From Arachnopeziza araneosa (taxonomy: Eukaryota; Ascomycota; Leotiomycetes; Helotiales; Arachnopezizaceae): a stretch of DNA of 64,000 nucleotides. Location of the stretch: positions 868,001 to 932,000 of the forward strand of contig QYAI01000004.1 in NCBI GenBank assembly GCA_003988855.1, written 5' to 3'. This document shows positions 11,090 through 22,103 of this stretch, piece by piece (positions within the stretch are counted from its first letter, which is position 1; every line of letters begins with the position of its first letter). The notes under the pieces are model-generated. The model saw only the letters and a program-made list of their open reading frames with translations. It did no database searches and was not told where the DNA came from. A program made the translations under genes and the position numbers.

Positions 11090-12239
11090 ATGACATCAAA
11101 GAAATCTGTCTACGTTGCGGTCATTGGTTTGTAGATTCTTTTTACCCCTCTCAGTACAGTTCTCATAGTGAATAGGCGTCGGTGGGGTTGGCAAAGCATT
11201 CCTCTCTCAGCTTGAAGGCCTCACAGAACGTTTCGCGAAGCACGTCAATATCAATCTCATCTATGTATCTCGAAGCAATAGAGTCTTGTTTGATCATTCC
11301 TACAAACCCCTCTCATACAAAAATATCTATGAGAAGCTCGAAGCTTCGACCACCGAAATACCAAAAATAAACGAGATTACTCGTTACCTCAAGCAAGCTC
11401 CTGGCCATGCAACCATCTTGGTCGACAACACAAGCTCGCAAGAAGTCGCTGATGAATACCCCAACCTCCTCTATGACGGCATCTACATTGTAACACCCAA
11501 CAAGAAAGCTTTCTCCGGCACCAATCAATTTTGGAACAAACTTCAACACCAGGCTGAGCAATCGACTGCTAAGTACTACCATGAGAGCACAGTCGGAGCG
11601 GGCCTGCCCGTTATTTCAACTTTGAATGACCTGGTTGAAAGCGGTGACAAGGTATTGAAGATTGAGGGTGTATTTAGTGGTACCATGTCCTTCTTATTCA
11701 ATTCATTCGCGCCAACTGAAGGATCTGGTGGCAAGTGGTCTGCAGAGGTTAAGAAAGCCAAGGAGCTCGGCTATACTGAACCAGATCCGAGAGACGACTT
11801 GAATGGCTTAGATGTTGCAAGAAAACTCACAATCCTGGCGAGAATTCTTGGCCTGAAGATCGAGTCGCCCACTTCGTTCCCAGTTCAAAGTTTGATTCCG
11901 AAGGAGCTCGAGAATGTGACCAGCGGAGAGGAGTTCTTGCAGAAGCTACCAAAGTTTGATGACGAGATGGAACAGATTAAGCTGGCTGCTGAGAAGGAGG
12001 GAAAGGTTGTTAGATTTGTTGGAAGCATCAATGTCGAAATGAACACTGTAAAAGTCGGTCTCGAGAAGTTTGATCGCTCCCATCCGATCGCTGCGTTGAA
12101 GGGAAGCGACAATATTATCAGCTTCACCACCAAGCGGTACAAGAGTCCTCTGATCATCCAAGGGGCTGGCGCTGGAGCAGATGTCACAGCAGCTGGAGTA
12201 ACGGGAGACATTATCAAGATTCTCAAAGGTCTTTACTGA
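11090..12239 (+). CDS. HOM6: homoserine dehydrogenase
   Basis: NAD(P)-dependent reduction of aspartate semialdehyde to homoserine, the branch step to threonine and methionine in the cytosol. Two exons (11090-11126 and 11176-12239) with a 49-nt intron give 366 residues, close to the family's usual 360. The short first exon supplies the start of the nucleotide-binding motif VAVIGVGGVGKAF. The central part carries GIYIVTPNKKAFS and GVFSGTMSFLFNSF. The family signature ELGYTEPDPRDDLNGLDVAR is intact, including the catalytic Asp and Lys region. There is no fused aspartokinase and no ACT domain, as expected for the fungal enzyme. The C-terminus GAGADVTAAGVTGDIIKIL is conserved in the family. Confidence 0.96.
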
Positions 12240-12274
12240 TCTCAGGAACAAAAGGTAACGATGATCAGGCTTCT

Positions 12275-12684
12275 TCATTCGCCCTCTGGTATGATTTCGC
12301 TTTCAAACCTTCCGTGGCCCTGGCTAGTTCGTCGTCTCTTAACCGTTTCCTCTTCCGCATCATACATTGGCGCGCCTGAAACGGTAAGACTGAATCTTCT
12401 GCGCTTTCCGCTTGGTCGTTCAGTTAAACTTGGGGCACGAGGTCGTGGTCTATTCCTTGCTCTGCCGCCGAGATAGGGTATTTCGTAGGTAGCTGTCCTA
12501 AACAGATACAGAGCCACGTCATAGACGATCAATAAAAGCCATGGACCTATTGCGATTGCCCCTAGCAGGAGCTATTCACGAGTTAGTTGACTTTCCCCAA
12601 ACAGCATAGAATAATTACAAATAGTCGTGCAACCCAAAATTCAATAAATACGAAGTTTGGAGGTAGTATCGAGAACCAAGACAT
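12275..12684 (-). CDS. small uncharacterised membrane protein (120 aa)
   Basis: Two exons (12619-12684 and 12275-12571) separated by a 47-nt intron with a CTAAC branch point give 120 residues. The first exon encodes MSWFSILPPNFVFIEFWVAR. The splice creates a continuous hydrophobic region, LLLGAIAIGPWLLLIVYDVA, so one or two membrane helices are expected by residue 50. The rest is a basic, Arg-rich cytosolic tail with Ser-Leu-Thr and RRRTS elements that look like kinase sites, ending acidic. I recognise no named domain. The coding model is supported by splice consensus, the frame continuity and the coherent membrane topology. The stop codon lies only 35 bp from the HOM6 stop, in convergent orientation. 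Confidence 0.65.
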
Positions 12685-13113
12685 GGTGTTGGCACTATGG
12701 CTGGAAGAGATTCTCCTCGTAAGTTTTTGTTCAATGAACGATGTGGCTCGAAACAGAGAATACTTCATGCAGGTAGAGAAGCATGGATCTGCAGATTTCT
12801 GCAACAGAAGCAAGCGTGGAAGGTACAAAGTTGACGCTGTTTACATGTCATTCTTGGTGAGCGAAAGGGGGAACAAAGCTAGGAAGGATCATATTGTGAA
12901 TCTACGGAGATCACGGTTGCAGCTCAGCTCGGCGAAGATGTCTGGCTAGCGACAGGGGAAGAAAAGTGGAGGAGCTGCAATCGGCTCTGATAGGCATCGC
13001 GCCTGAAATTCGGCTGGGAAAAGTTCGAGGCTGAGGGACCATAACGCCTTCTCTAGCCCACCAATGCAGCTCTCCTCCTTCAGCGAACTTTGAATAATTC
13101 TCTCTCCTAGATC
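12685..13113. other. divergent intergenic region
   Basis: Holds the promoters of the 120-residue membrane protein gene and TRM8. I see no coding frame with support and no clear regulatory motif. Confidence 0.5.
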
Positions 13114-14058
13114 ATGGTTGGCCCTGCGAATAAGAAACAAAAGAGGGTGGAATACAAAAATGCTCGAGGGGAGAAGGACAGTGCAGAGCTGCCAAAGAAG
13201 AAGTTCTACAGACAGCGAGCACATGCAAATCCGTTCTCAGATCATCAGCTGATCTAGTGAGTCTTCTTATGCATTGCCAGTTAAGATGATTGACTCTAAT
13301 GATTGCAGTCCCATAAGCCCTATGCACATGGATTGGTCACAATATTATCCTGCCTTTGCTTCAACTTCGGAAACATCTCAGAAAACAGTAGATACAACTC
13401 CTAGTAATAATGGAGAGAACAAGGTCATACCCTTGCGTAAAGATGTGGAGGTAGCAGACATTGGATGTGGATTTGGAGGGCTTCTAGTCGCTTTAGCACC
13501 CGTCTTACCAGACACTCTCTTGCTAGGTAAAAGCAGTCAAACATCTCAACGGCTTCCTCGACTAAATGAGACTCAGGCATGGAGATTCGAACACAAGTCA
13601 CAGAATACGTCCAAGAACGAATTAAGGCATTACGAGTCCAAGAACCTGGTAAATATGAAAATGCTGCTTGCTTACGAGCCAACGCTATGAAATTCCTACC
13701 AAATTTCTTTAAGAAGTATCAGCTTTCTAAAATCTTTCTCTGTTTCCCGGATCCACATTTCAAGGCTCGAAAACACAAAGCTCGAATAGTTTCAGCAACA
13801 TTAGCTTCGGAGTATGCATATGTACTGCGACCTGGTGGAATCATCTATACAATCACCGATGTGGAGGACCTTCATAATTGGATGGTAGGACATTTTGATG
13901 CTCATCCATCTTTCGAGAGAGTGCCAGAAGCAGAACAGGAAGCAGATGAATGTGTGCCTATCATGAGAAGTAAGACAGAGGAGGGGCAAAAGGTTGAGCG
14001 GAATCAGGGACCAAAATTCGTTGCATTGTTCCGGCGTTTGGAGGATCCAACATGGTAA
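13114..14058 (+). CDS. TRM8: tRNA (guanine-N7)-methyltransferase catalytic subunit
   Basis: Makes m7G46 in tRNA using S-adenosylmethionine, together with a WD40 partner (Trm82) that is not in this window. Three exons (13114-13256, 13309-13526, 13577-14058) give 280 residues, typical of fungal Trm8. Residues 1-50 are Lys/Arg-rich. The YPISPMHMDWSQYYPAF segment precedes the SAM-binding motif VADIGCGFGGLL. The TrmB-family signature IFLCFPDPHFKARKHKARIV follows, with a conserved LRPGGIIYTITDVEDLH strand. The C-terminus with GPKFVALFRRLEDP matches the family. The first intron has a GTGAGT donor and the second GTAAAA. Both reading-frame joins are required to reconstruct the SAM motif, which supports the model. 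Confidence 0.95.
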
Positions 14059-14263
14059 AATAGATACTCGTAGAAAACAAATTTGGTCGATACAAAATCT
14101 TCCCAAGCTCCCTGTTTTGTACATGATCCATGAAGAAACCCGGGTCATTGGGCAAGATTAGGCGAGATTTTGATGGCTTTGAAATGACATGGATCTGAGA
14201 CAAGCTCAAGAGAGCAGCACAAACAATCATGCCGTTCGTGGATGAACCTTCTCGTCACATATT

Positions 14264-17200
14264 ATGGCACTCAGTCGACGAGATGTGATCCTCGCCGGAA
14301 TCGCAAGTTTTGTCGCTTGGGGGTACGCCGTACATTGGGTTCCAACTTTGCGTTTGGCTGGATATGCTTTCGTTCTTGGACTCGTCCTGCCTGTGCTGGG
14401 GCTGATCGCGCTGCTGGTTCTCACGTCGAGAGGAAGTCAATATGAAGAGAGAAATAGTATACGGAGGTCAAAGGGGGCGGCCTTCCTCGCGCCGAATCTT
14501 TGGAAAGAGGAGATTGACGCCCTGCGAATACGCCAAGCATACGAAAAGAAACCCCTCTATGCCGACTCCTTCCTCGTTTCCAGCGCTCTGGATGAGCTGC
14601 TAGACCTAATAATAAGGGACTTTGTTAATTCTTGGTATTCGAATATCAGCAAGAACCCAAGTTTCACGAATGAAGTCGACAAGACGATCAGACTAGCTCT
14701 TGCGAGCTTACGAGACAGACTGTTGGAGTTGGATTTTACAGAATTAGTCACAACGCGCTTTGTGCCTATTCTTACGGCACATTTCAAGGACTTTTATGAC
14801 GCAGAGAGAGCGATCCGAGGGAAGCATTTGAACCGTAGTGTAACGGAATCAGAGGAGTTGGATTTAGCAATCGCTGCGAAATATAAGGATGGAAAATTGC
14901 ACCCAGCTGCATCATTATCATACTCGGATTTGAAGTTGGTACAGCAGGGATACCTTCGGAAAGTGGTCAAGGAACTACTTCCATTGTTGTTGCCTCAAGA
15001 AGTCCTTGCTAGCAGAGCTGTTGCAACGTTGATTACCGAACTGGTCGCCTGTGCTGTTCTTTTCCCTGTGATGCAGATGCTCTCCGACCCGGACAGTTGG
15101 AACAAGATTATGGAAGCTTATGGACGCTCGATGTTGCAAGATCGATCCACAGTCAGAAAGCTCCGTGCTGCTCTCGATGAGCACGCGTCTCCAGCTCCAA
15201 AAGCAAGGCGTCAAGTTGCCTTTCCCCGGCTATCTCCTGGCGATTATGAGAGAAAGTTTGAGAAATTCATTCGAGCCATTCGAAAAGTCAACAATCTCTC
15301 AGATGCAAGAAGATTTCGAAGTGAAGTTTCAAGCCAGCTAAAAAGGGATGCTCTCATGGAGGGCCAAGATCCTGTATACTTGAGACGCTTAGAAATTGGG
15401 AAGAGAGTTCTAGACCAGCGAGTAAATCATTTGGCAGCTGGAGGAGAGCGATCTCAGTCCATCTCACATGATTTTCCTTCTACTAATGGAGCTTCACAAC
15501 TCGAGACTGCTTCTTTAGTAAATCTACTACACGATCCATCGGCCTTGGGATACTTTATGGAGTATATGGATAGACAAAATCTTATGCAACTGGTACAATT
15601 TTGGATCGTTGTTGATGGATTCCGAACACCTCTGGAAGACGACCTCCCAGATGATGAAATACCTGCCACACTTACGCCATGGACACAAGCTGACAGGACG
15701 GATTTAGCTCAAATTAACGATGCATATTTGATAAAGCCAGAACTCAAAGTCCCTGAAGCATCACGGCAGCTTGTCAGGGATTTCTTGAGAGCTGGGAATG
15801 AAGCAACTCCAAAACAGTACTTCTTGGCTCGCAGAGCTATTCTTAGAGCTCAAACCTCCGCACTTGAAGTCATGCAGGAAAAGTACTTTCAGAACTTCAA
15901 GAAGTCAGATCTGTTTTATAAATGCCTGACGTCTCAAGAAGCTTCGAAAATACCAGTCGGTCCCCCTGCACCTTTGGCACCATTGAAATTAGATACTGCC
16001 TTGCAAAAACCTTCATACCCAGTTCGAGCATCTTCTGCCCAAACACTAGCAACAAAAGCGTCGCCAATCTCCAGGGTTCCAGGAAAGTTCGTACCACGGA
16101 TAGGTGATTTGCGTCGTCAAGCTGCTTCATCGGTTGATTTATCGGTATCTAGAGATAGATCTGTAGATCCGATGACTTCTTCTCGCCAGCCTCTAGACTC
16201 TGGCGCTCCGGCTCTTTTTGATGATGACGACGATGTTGATAGTGAAGGGATGAACAATTCGGTGCAAAGTTTGGATCAAGAGGCTGAGAATAATGTCCCA
16301 GATAAAAGTGTTGTTCAGGCTGTAGAAGCAGCGCTCAATAATATCATGGAAGACAAGCCCAATGTCGATGACCTTCGAAAATCTCTTTTTGGAGACGACG
16401 ACTCAATACACTCACCAAATACAAGTGTGCTATCTCGTGACCGCAACAACTCTCCAAGAGGCTCCATCGATCACAAACGAGCAGATCTTTTTGGTGAGAA
16501 GTCCGAGAAGTATGAGAGACCGAATCTTGCCTCTTTGGGTCTCGTAAACACATCATCCAGGATCGGAGTCTTTACAGATGACGATCTATTTCCCGATGAA
16601 GAGAGGTTTATTTCTGATGAACACGATGACCCGGAAGAAGATAGAGAAGCTGATGCGGAAGATGAAGTACATGAGGCTGCACCTGGAGACTTGGGTTTAG
16701 CAGAAGCCATCACTGCGCTGACCACTGATATTGATCGACTTGTGGCTCAAGATGCCGTAATAGATTCTTTGACAAGAAAAGCAGAGCTTACCAATAATAC
16801 TGCTGAATTGCGGATCTTGAAAAAGTCCAAGGCGAGCTTACAACGAGAAATTCGACGGAAGGAGCTTCAACGCCAACAATATGTTATTCAAGAGAGCGAT
16901 AATAGTCTCTATGGCCGCTCTACTATCAAGATCAAGTCAATCATGGTTGGGAAAGAAGATGATGGACGAGAGTATGCAGTCTATGTTATTGAAGTTCAAC
17001 GAAAAGCAGGGGAGCAAATGCCGGCGGCGACTTGGACCATCACTCGTCGATATAGTGAATTTCACGAACTCCATCAGCGTCTGAGGGAAAAATACCCATC
17101 TGTTCGAAACCTCGATTTCCCAAGACGGCGTATGGTCATGAAACTCCAGACCGATTTCCTCCACAAAAGACGATTAGCGCTTGAAAATTACCTTCGCGAA

Positions 17201-17923
17201 GTCCTTCTCTTACCCGATGTTTGTCGGAGTCGAGAGCTCCGCGCTTTCCTATCACAAAGTGCTATTACTCTTGCAACTGATGGCCTCTATGAGAACGATG
17301 AAAACAAGAAGGATATCATGACACGATTCTATAACTCTGTCACAGATGGCATGGAGGATCTGCTGGGTAATATCCCGGTTCTAGACCAACTTTCTGTCGC
17401 TGGACAGAACCTCCTTTCAGCAGCCACAAATCAAATCATTGCCATGCCAGCCACAATGAGCGAGGATCCGCTCACCGCTGCAGAGGCAGAAGCCGAATTG
17501 AATGCCTTTGAAGACCGTGAGCTTGAGCCATTCGTTAAACCAATCTGCGACATCTTCCTTGAAGTCTTCGAGCTAAATCGCGGAAACAACTGGTTACGAG
17601 GCCGTGCCGTCGTTGTAGTCCTGCATCAACTTCTTGGTGGAACCATCGAGCGAAAGGTGCGCGATAATGTTAAGGGTTTCCTGAGTGAAGAAGCAATCAT
17701 TAAGTATATCTCACTTCTGAGAGATGCTATGTGGCCAGACGGGAAGCTGAAGAGAGATGGGAAACCCCGAACGCCAGCAGAGAAAGCAAAGAGTCGGACA
17801 GAAGCGAGTTTAATGCTTGCTACTCTTGTTCCAGATCTAGCAGCTAGCGTTGTAGGCAGAGTAAATGCTCAGGCAGCAAGTAGGAGAATCTTTGCTACAT
17901 TTAACAATTCAAGGCTGAAGTAG
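14264..17923 (+). CDS. MDM1: Mdm1-type PXA-RGS-PX sorting nexin
   Basis: 1219 residues in one exon. Two hydrophobic segments near residues 8-60 should anchor it in the ER membrane. A PXA domain follows (about 90-290), then an RGS-like domain (about 412-557, with SALGYFMEYMDRQNLMQLVQ). Next is an acidic disordered linker with Ser/Asp patches, then a PX domain (about 886-1000, with WTITRRYSEFHELHQRL and FPRRRM). A nexin C-terminal domain ends the protein (about 1090-1195). This order is diagnostic of yeast Mdm1 and animal SNX13/14/25. They tether the ER to the vacuole or lysosome and act in lipid handling; the PX domain binds phosphoinositides or neutral-lipid surfaces. The start at MALSRRDVILAG is the first Met and leaves the N-terminal helices intact. 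Confidence 0.93.
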   Translation: MALSRRDVILAGIASFVAWGYAVHWVPTLRLAGYAFVLGLVLPVLGLIALLVLTSRGSQYEERNSIRRSKGAAFLAPNLWKEEIDALRIRQAYEKKPLYADSFLVSSALDELLDLIIRDFVNSWYSNISKNPSFTNEVDKTIRLALASLRDRLLELDFTELVTTRFVPILTAHFKDFYDAERAIRGKHLNRSVTESEELDLAIAAKYKDGKLHPAASLSYSDLKLVQQGYLRKVVKELLPLLLPQEVLASRAVATLITELVACAVLFPVMQMLSDPDSWNKIMEAYGRSMLQDRSTVRKLRAALDEHASPAPKARRQVAFPRLSPGDYERKFEKFIRAIRKVNNLSDARRFRSEVSSQLKRDALMEGQDPVYLRRLEIGKRVLDQRVNHLAAGGERSQSISHDFPSTNGASQLETASLVNLLHDPSALGYFMEYMDRQNLMQLVQFWIVVDGFRTPLEDDLPDDEIPATLTPWTQADRTDLAQINDAYLIKPELKVPEASRQLVRDFLRAGNEATPKQYFLARRAILRAQTSALEVMQEKYFQNFKKSDLFYKCLTSQEASKIPVGPPAPLAPLKLDTALQKPSYPVRASSAQTLATKASPISRVPGKFVPRIGDLRRQAASSVDLSVSRDRSVDPMTSSRQPLDSGAPALFDDDDDVDSEGMNNSVQSLDQEAENNVPDKSVVQAVEAALNNIMEDKPNVDDLRKSLFGDDDSIHSPNTSVLSRDRNNSPRGSIDHKRADLFGEKSEKYERPNLASLGLVNTSSRIGVFTDDDLFPDEERFISDEHDDPEEDREADAEDEVHEAAPGDLGLAEAITALTTDIDRLVAQDAVIDSLTRKAELTNNTAELRILKKSKASLQREIRRKELQRQQYVIQESDNSLYGRSTIKIKSIMVGKEDDGREYAVYVIEVQRKAGEQMPAATWTITRRYSEFHELHQRLREKYPSVRNLDFPRRRMVMKLQTDFLHKRRLALENYLREVLLLPDVCRSRELRAFLSQSAITLATDGLYENDENKKDIMTRFYNSVTDGMEDLLGNIPVLDQLSVAGQNLLSAATNQIIAMPATMSEDPLTAAEAEAELNAFEDRELEPFVKPICDIFLEVFELNRGNNWLRGRAVVVVLHQLLGGTIERKVRDNVKGFLSEEAIIKYISLLRDAMWPDGKLKRDGKPRTPAEKAKSRTEASLMLATLVPDLAASVVGRVNAQAASRRIFATFNNSRLK

Positions 17924-18840
17924 GTCTATCATTTCATTTGGAGGAGGAATCTCAAGCTAACGGACTAGTACCCATCTAGCATTCACTTTGCTGGACGAAG
18001 TTGTGGATATTCTTTTTGGTGATGGTCAGCATTAGGCATTCGGAATTAGCAAGGCGTTTGGGATGAGCAAGGTGTAACGCATACTATGGCGTTGAAGGGT
18101 TTAGGGGCACATAGTGAGAAGAGAAGTAGATACAATATACCTTAATACCTTGCTGGCTGATGGCATTATGAATATGGAAGTATGTTTAGCTTAACCATCT
18201 GAAGGGAAAAGAAATGAGGAGATACGATTAGTGAGAGCAAAGACACTCTCATAGCTTCAATTGGTGTCCTCCAACTCATCTTACTAGATATGTTTCTTTT
18301 CAGACTAAACTTCACGGTCTCCCGCCCCCTTTTTAAGAAGCGATGATGAAGCGAAGATACTTACCCACCTCCATTGTCCGCCTGAGCGTGAGATTCTTCA
18401 GTAGCACTTCAGTGAGTTACGCAATCCTAAATTTCAGTTCCATCTCCAAGATAAGAGTCAACAAACTTCATCCATCTACCGAGAGGAATGCCGATCGTCA
18501 ATCGAAAACGACGATCAACCCTCCTCTTCCATCGCCAACCTCGCTCCGCCAAAGATAGCCCAGCCGATCATTCCCACAACAGTCCTCCTTCTAGAGAAAA
18601 GCTTCTCTTCCAGAAAGACACACACCTACGTCAACCAGCATCGGCGCTACCAGGCACCCTTCATTGGGCACGCGAGATCGACCTGTTTCGAGGACCGAGC
18701 GCACCATCCCGAGTCCCGATTGCCCATCATGACCGATGTCCCGAAGTTGCTCGACGGACAAGAGAGCTGAGGAAGGGGCTCCTACCGCGTCTGTGCGAGA
18801 CGCATGCACGTCAGCCAGGTGAAGAAATCTTGGAAAGCGT

Positions 18841-18866
18841 GCTGGCTGGCTGGCCGGCTGGCTGGC
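18841..18866. repeat. GGCT short tandem repeat
   Basis: Six or so consecutive GGCT-like units, one altered to GGCC. A microsatellite in non-coding sequence. Confidence 0.7.
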
Positions 18867-19566
18867 GTGCGAAGGCGACGACGAAGATGCCATGCACGAA
18901 CGGAGACTGAACGAACGCGCAGAGATTCTGTGCCGATCCATCACTCCGAGGGAACTTGACCGATGTTCCCTTCCTTCCCTCCCTCCTGCGAGAGCGAGCT
19001 ATTTGCGGTCTCGTTCCTCCGCGCTCGTCAGCGCGCGAGGAACAACAGCAGCGGTGGCGCCCTCGCCATGTTTTGATGTCTCCGCCCCCGTCATACCTCT
19101 GGGACCCGTCTGCCAACGGCGAGGCTTGCGGAGAAACGGTCAGTGCAGCTAGGCAGGAAACGACAGCAGCAGTGCTCGTCGCTGCTCCATTTTACTTTGA
19201 ACCAACTCTCCTCAGCGCACGACGACCCATCCCCGGTCGGGAAATTCAATGGACGACGTACTGCTGCTAGCAAGCATTTTTGTGAGGAGGGAGACGTGCA
19301 TCGGAGAACAGCTACCGTTACCGGAGAAGGAAGTGGCGTGAGCAGTGGATCGCAAATCTATATTTTGCAACGACAACACGTCGCTCGCCCATGCCCACCC
19401 CTCGAACACCCAGAAACGGGGCGGGCTGCCCATTAGCCGCATCGCGTTTGTATCACCACCGACCAAAAGACGATGGAGGGGGATCGGATCCTCCTGCACT
19501 TCATCCTAACTCTGATACAGTGATACCTCATCGAGAGCGCAGAGAAGGTTCGTGGGATCCTCGCCC

Positions 19567-19620
19567 AGAGTGACCAGAGTGATCAGAGTGACCAGAGTGA
19601 TCAGAGTGACCAGAGTGACA
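19567..19620. repeat. 9-bp tandem repeat, six copies
   Basis: Units of AGAGTGACC alternate with AGAGTGATC, so the higher-order period is 18 bp. The array is 54 bp and nearly perfect, which suggests recent slippage or duplication. It lies outside any supported gene. Confidence 0.85.
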
Positions 19621-20171
19621 CTCGTCTTTAGCCGGAGCAGGACCACCTACCAACATGCGGCGGCACTGCCCTTCCGCTCTCCTCACAACCCCCCGAGGCT
19701 CCCTGACGTGCAAGGCGTCAGGTACCTTAGCTACTGCAGGAGCTGAGTGATGGATAGTTGGTTGTCATAATATACCGCTTATCTTATACCTAGAACCACG
19801 TCGTTCGAACGTAGATCCTGCGTGTTCATCCTTACTTTTTGGCTGAGAAGCTTGTGCTGGGCTCTATTTCGGAATTTTAGATTTTTCAGAGCTGCTGTGC
19901 CGACTTCCGCTCCTATCCCCAGAGGAACAAACATTCGACACAAGTCGTGTTGGATAATAGGTGTCCGAGTTTGCTCGAGTGCCATTGAAGGACTCTTGCT
20001 CGCGCGGATTTGGGAACCTTAGTTCGTAGAAGTACATGAAGATTTTGTTTGCTTGGTATTATAGAACATGTCATTAAATCATGCCAAACTAGCTCCCGGC
20101 TAGACAGTAGACTACTGTAATCTTATAGACATAGTTCCACCAACGCCTAAGCTTCAAAGTTGACCTATCCC

Positions 20172-21607
20172 TTAAACTTTCCCACCAAAATCCTTTCGGT
20201 TGGCCTTCTCATCAACCGAAACCTCAACCTGGGTTGTTTTCATGATTCCCGGATTCTGCAACGGGAGGATACTCTCCTCAGAAGTGTTCTCTGTCCCCAA
20301 GCTCCTGTTCTTTCCCTTGGCTGAAACAATACTGCCATACATTTCGAAGCCATCATCCTCGCTGAGAGTAGTCCCTCCGACCTTGTTAGTTCCTCCCGAA
20401 TTCGAGATATGTTTGACAAAGCCGTGCTTGTCAATGGACTTTGATTGTTGACCACTGGGGTAAGAAGTGGAGAAGGGATCGCCGTGGAAAGCGGCGCGGA
20501 AGAGAGGGCGGAGTGTTGCAATGCTCGCCGCGAAAATGCCAATATTAAGCTCGCAAGAGGTCCAGATTGTGAGATTGACACTGTCCCAAAGGGAGTCGTT
20601 GTATCTGCCGTAGAAACTGAGGTAATATACTTTGACAATGCAGGCAGCGGTTGCACTACAGGCCTATGGCTTAGCATGGATATCTTTGACTTAGTGTAGG
20701 GTTGTCATACAAGAGACCTAATGATAGAATGCAAAGAATGGCCAGTTTAACGCGCCTATTGATCTTTACAGTCCAAAGGATGGGGATAGGTATTAAGGCA
20801 AAGACTAGATCCGCGAATATACCACATACTATCTCACGTTAGAATTTTGTCGATTAACTGCTATCAAGTGCCACTTACCTGCATTAAAGTATGCACAGGC
20901 ACGAAGGCCCATCGGCGAGAAGCAGACTGCAGGAACTGAAGAATCCCAGAGAAACTTCAGAGGTCTGCATTGTGTCAAGATAGTAACTATGCAAGTTAGT
21001 GGAAATTCGACAACCATGATAGCTAGCATACTCAGAGCAACAGTGGTGTATACTCCCATAAATACCATCATGCCCCAAATGAAGCGTTGGAAAAATTGAG
21101 AGGGCGTTAATCTCAATAGGAAGAGGCCAATGCTGACTTTGACCTAGATGCTCTTAGCATTCATTTCCAGCTGCCTTAACTATTCTCTTGCTTACCAATA
21201 CAACACCAACAAGAAAGAAAGGCTGGCTAATGAAGTTGATGTAGAGTCCATATGACTGTTTGGCGGGATCTGTGAGGTAGACTGCATGCCTGCCTGCTCC
21301 ATAATAGGCTTCTGGAATGACTAAACACTCGCAGACCAAAGATATAAACTAGGGAAGTCAATCGAGGCTGAAATAAATCGACAAGCCAGCTATTTAAGCT
21401 GGCAAGAATCTACTAACTCACCATTGAAGCACAAATGAAAGCGTCATCCCAGCCAAGAGATTTGGTCAACACCTTTCTCACCCACATCCGCATGCAGACA
21501 GCGATGAAAGCAGCAACGGTGACAACCAAAGTCGCAATGAGAAGCTTCGGTCCGTCATTGTCATCCGGTTGACCAGCTCCCCCATCAAGGCTTGTTGAGT
21601 TGGACAT
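20172..21607 (-). CDS. fungal rhodopsin-domain (SAT-type) integral membrane protein
   Basis: Five exons (21422-21607, 21196-21348, 20879-21143, 20711-20828, 20172-20655) give 401 residues. Seven hydrophobic helices are evident. The first is KLLIATLVVTVAAFIAVCMR, followed by the WDDAFICASM motif typical of these fungal proteins. Other elements are YINFISQPFFLVGVVLVVKV, the Cys-containing loop TQCRPLKFLWD, ADLVFALIPIPILWTVKI and GLFATAACIVKVYYL. The C-terminal 120 residues are a Ser/Gly-rich, probably cytosolic tail. The family is large in plant-associated Pezizomycotina and its role is largely unknown; some members resemble Pth11-like receptors, but no CFEM domain is present here. The last intron's acceptor was picked among alternatives because it alone restores the expected helix. 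Confidence 0.85.
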
Positions 21608-22080
21608 TGAGATTGTTTTCTTCAGACGGTATTTGTTTGCTAGGAAATCTCTAAATTTCGGGAAGCTTAGAAGGCCGACAGGATATCCAAGAGATTGGCC
21701 CGTCCCGACCAACTTGAGGCAAAGCAAGCAGATATATTGAAGCCGGATCGCCTAGCTTTCCTAGTGAGTTCAAGCTCCCAGCCAATCGTTTCGAACGATC
21801 CTGGGCTCTGATAACACTGACCTCTGCCAAGAATGGATATCCCAGAGTTCAGGTATGACATGAGCGCTTTGAGAAGGAATGAAGAGTTGAGCCATCTCTT
21901 CTCCCCAGAGATGTTTAAATCCCGCTTCGCACAGACACTTCACACAGCACTCGGTATCAAAGATCCTAGGGCCGGGACTTTAAAACTAGCGGAACGAAGA
22001 AGGTAAGAACGCCGTGTGGCTTTATGGGATCTTGTCGCTGCAGGGCATGATGTCGTTTAGGGCTGGGTTCACAAATCAGA

Positions 22081-22103
22081 GGGATGGAGGGATGGAGGGA
22101 TGG
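22081..22103. repeat. 8-bp tandem repeat GGGATGGA, about three copies
   Basis: Perfect copies in non-coding sequence. A related GATGGAG-rich stretch recurs at 22449-22475. Confidence 0.75.

Larger units (their letters stand above)
17924..20171. other. gene-poor, repeat-bearing intergenic block (left half)
   Basis: About 2.2 kb of relatively GC-rich sequence without a credible gene. Many overlapping frames on both strands (18343-19746) are low-complexity Arg/Ser/Pro translations typical of GC-rich non-coding DNA. It contains a GGCT-type run (18841-18866) and a six-copy 9-bp tandem repeat (19567-19620). Confidence 0.55.

Noticed and set aside
14264..17923. Possible operon or fusion of TRM8 with MDM1
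   Set aside because: The 205-bp gap and separate starts fit two ordinary tandem fungal genes.
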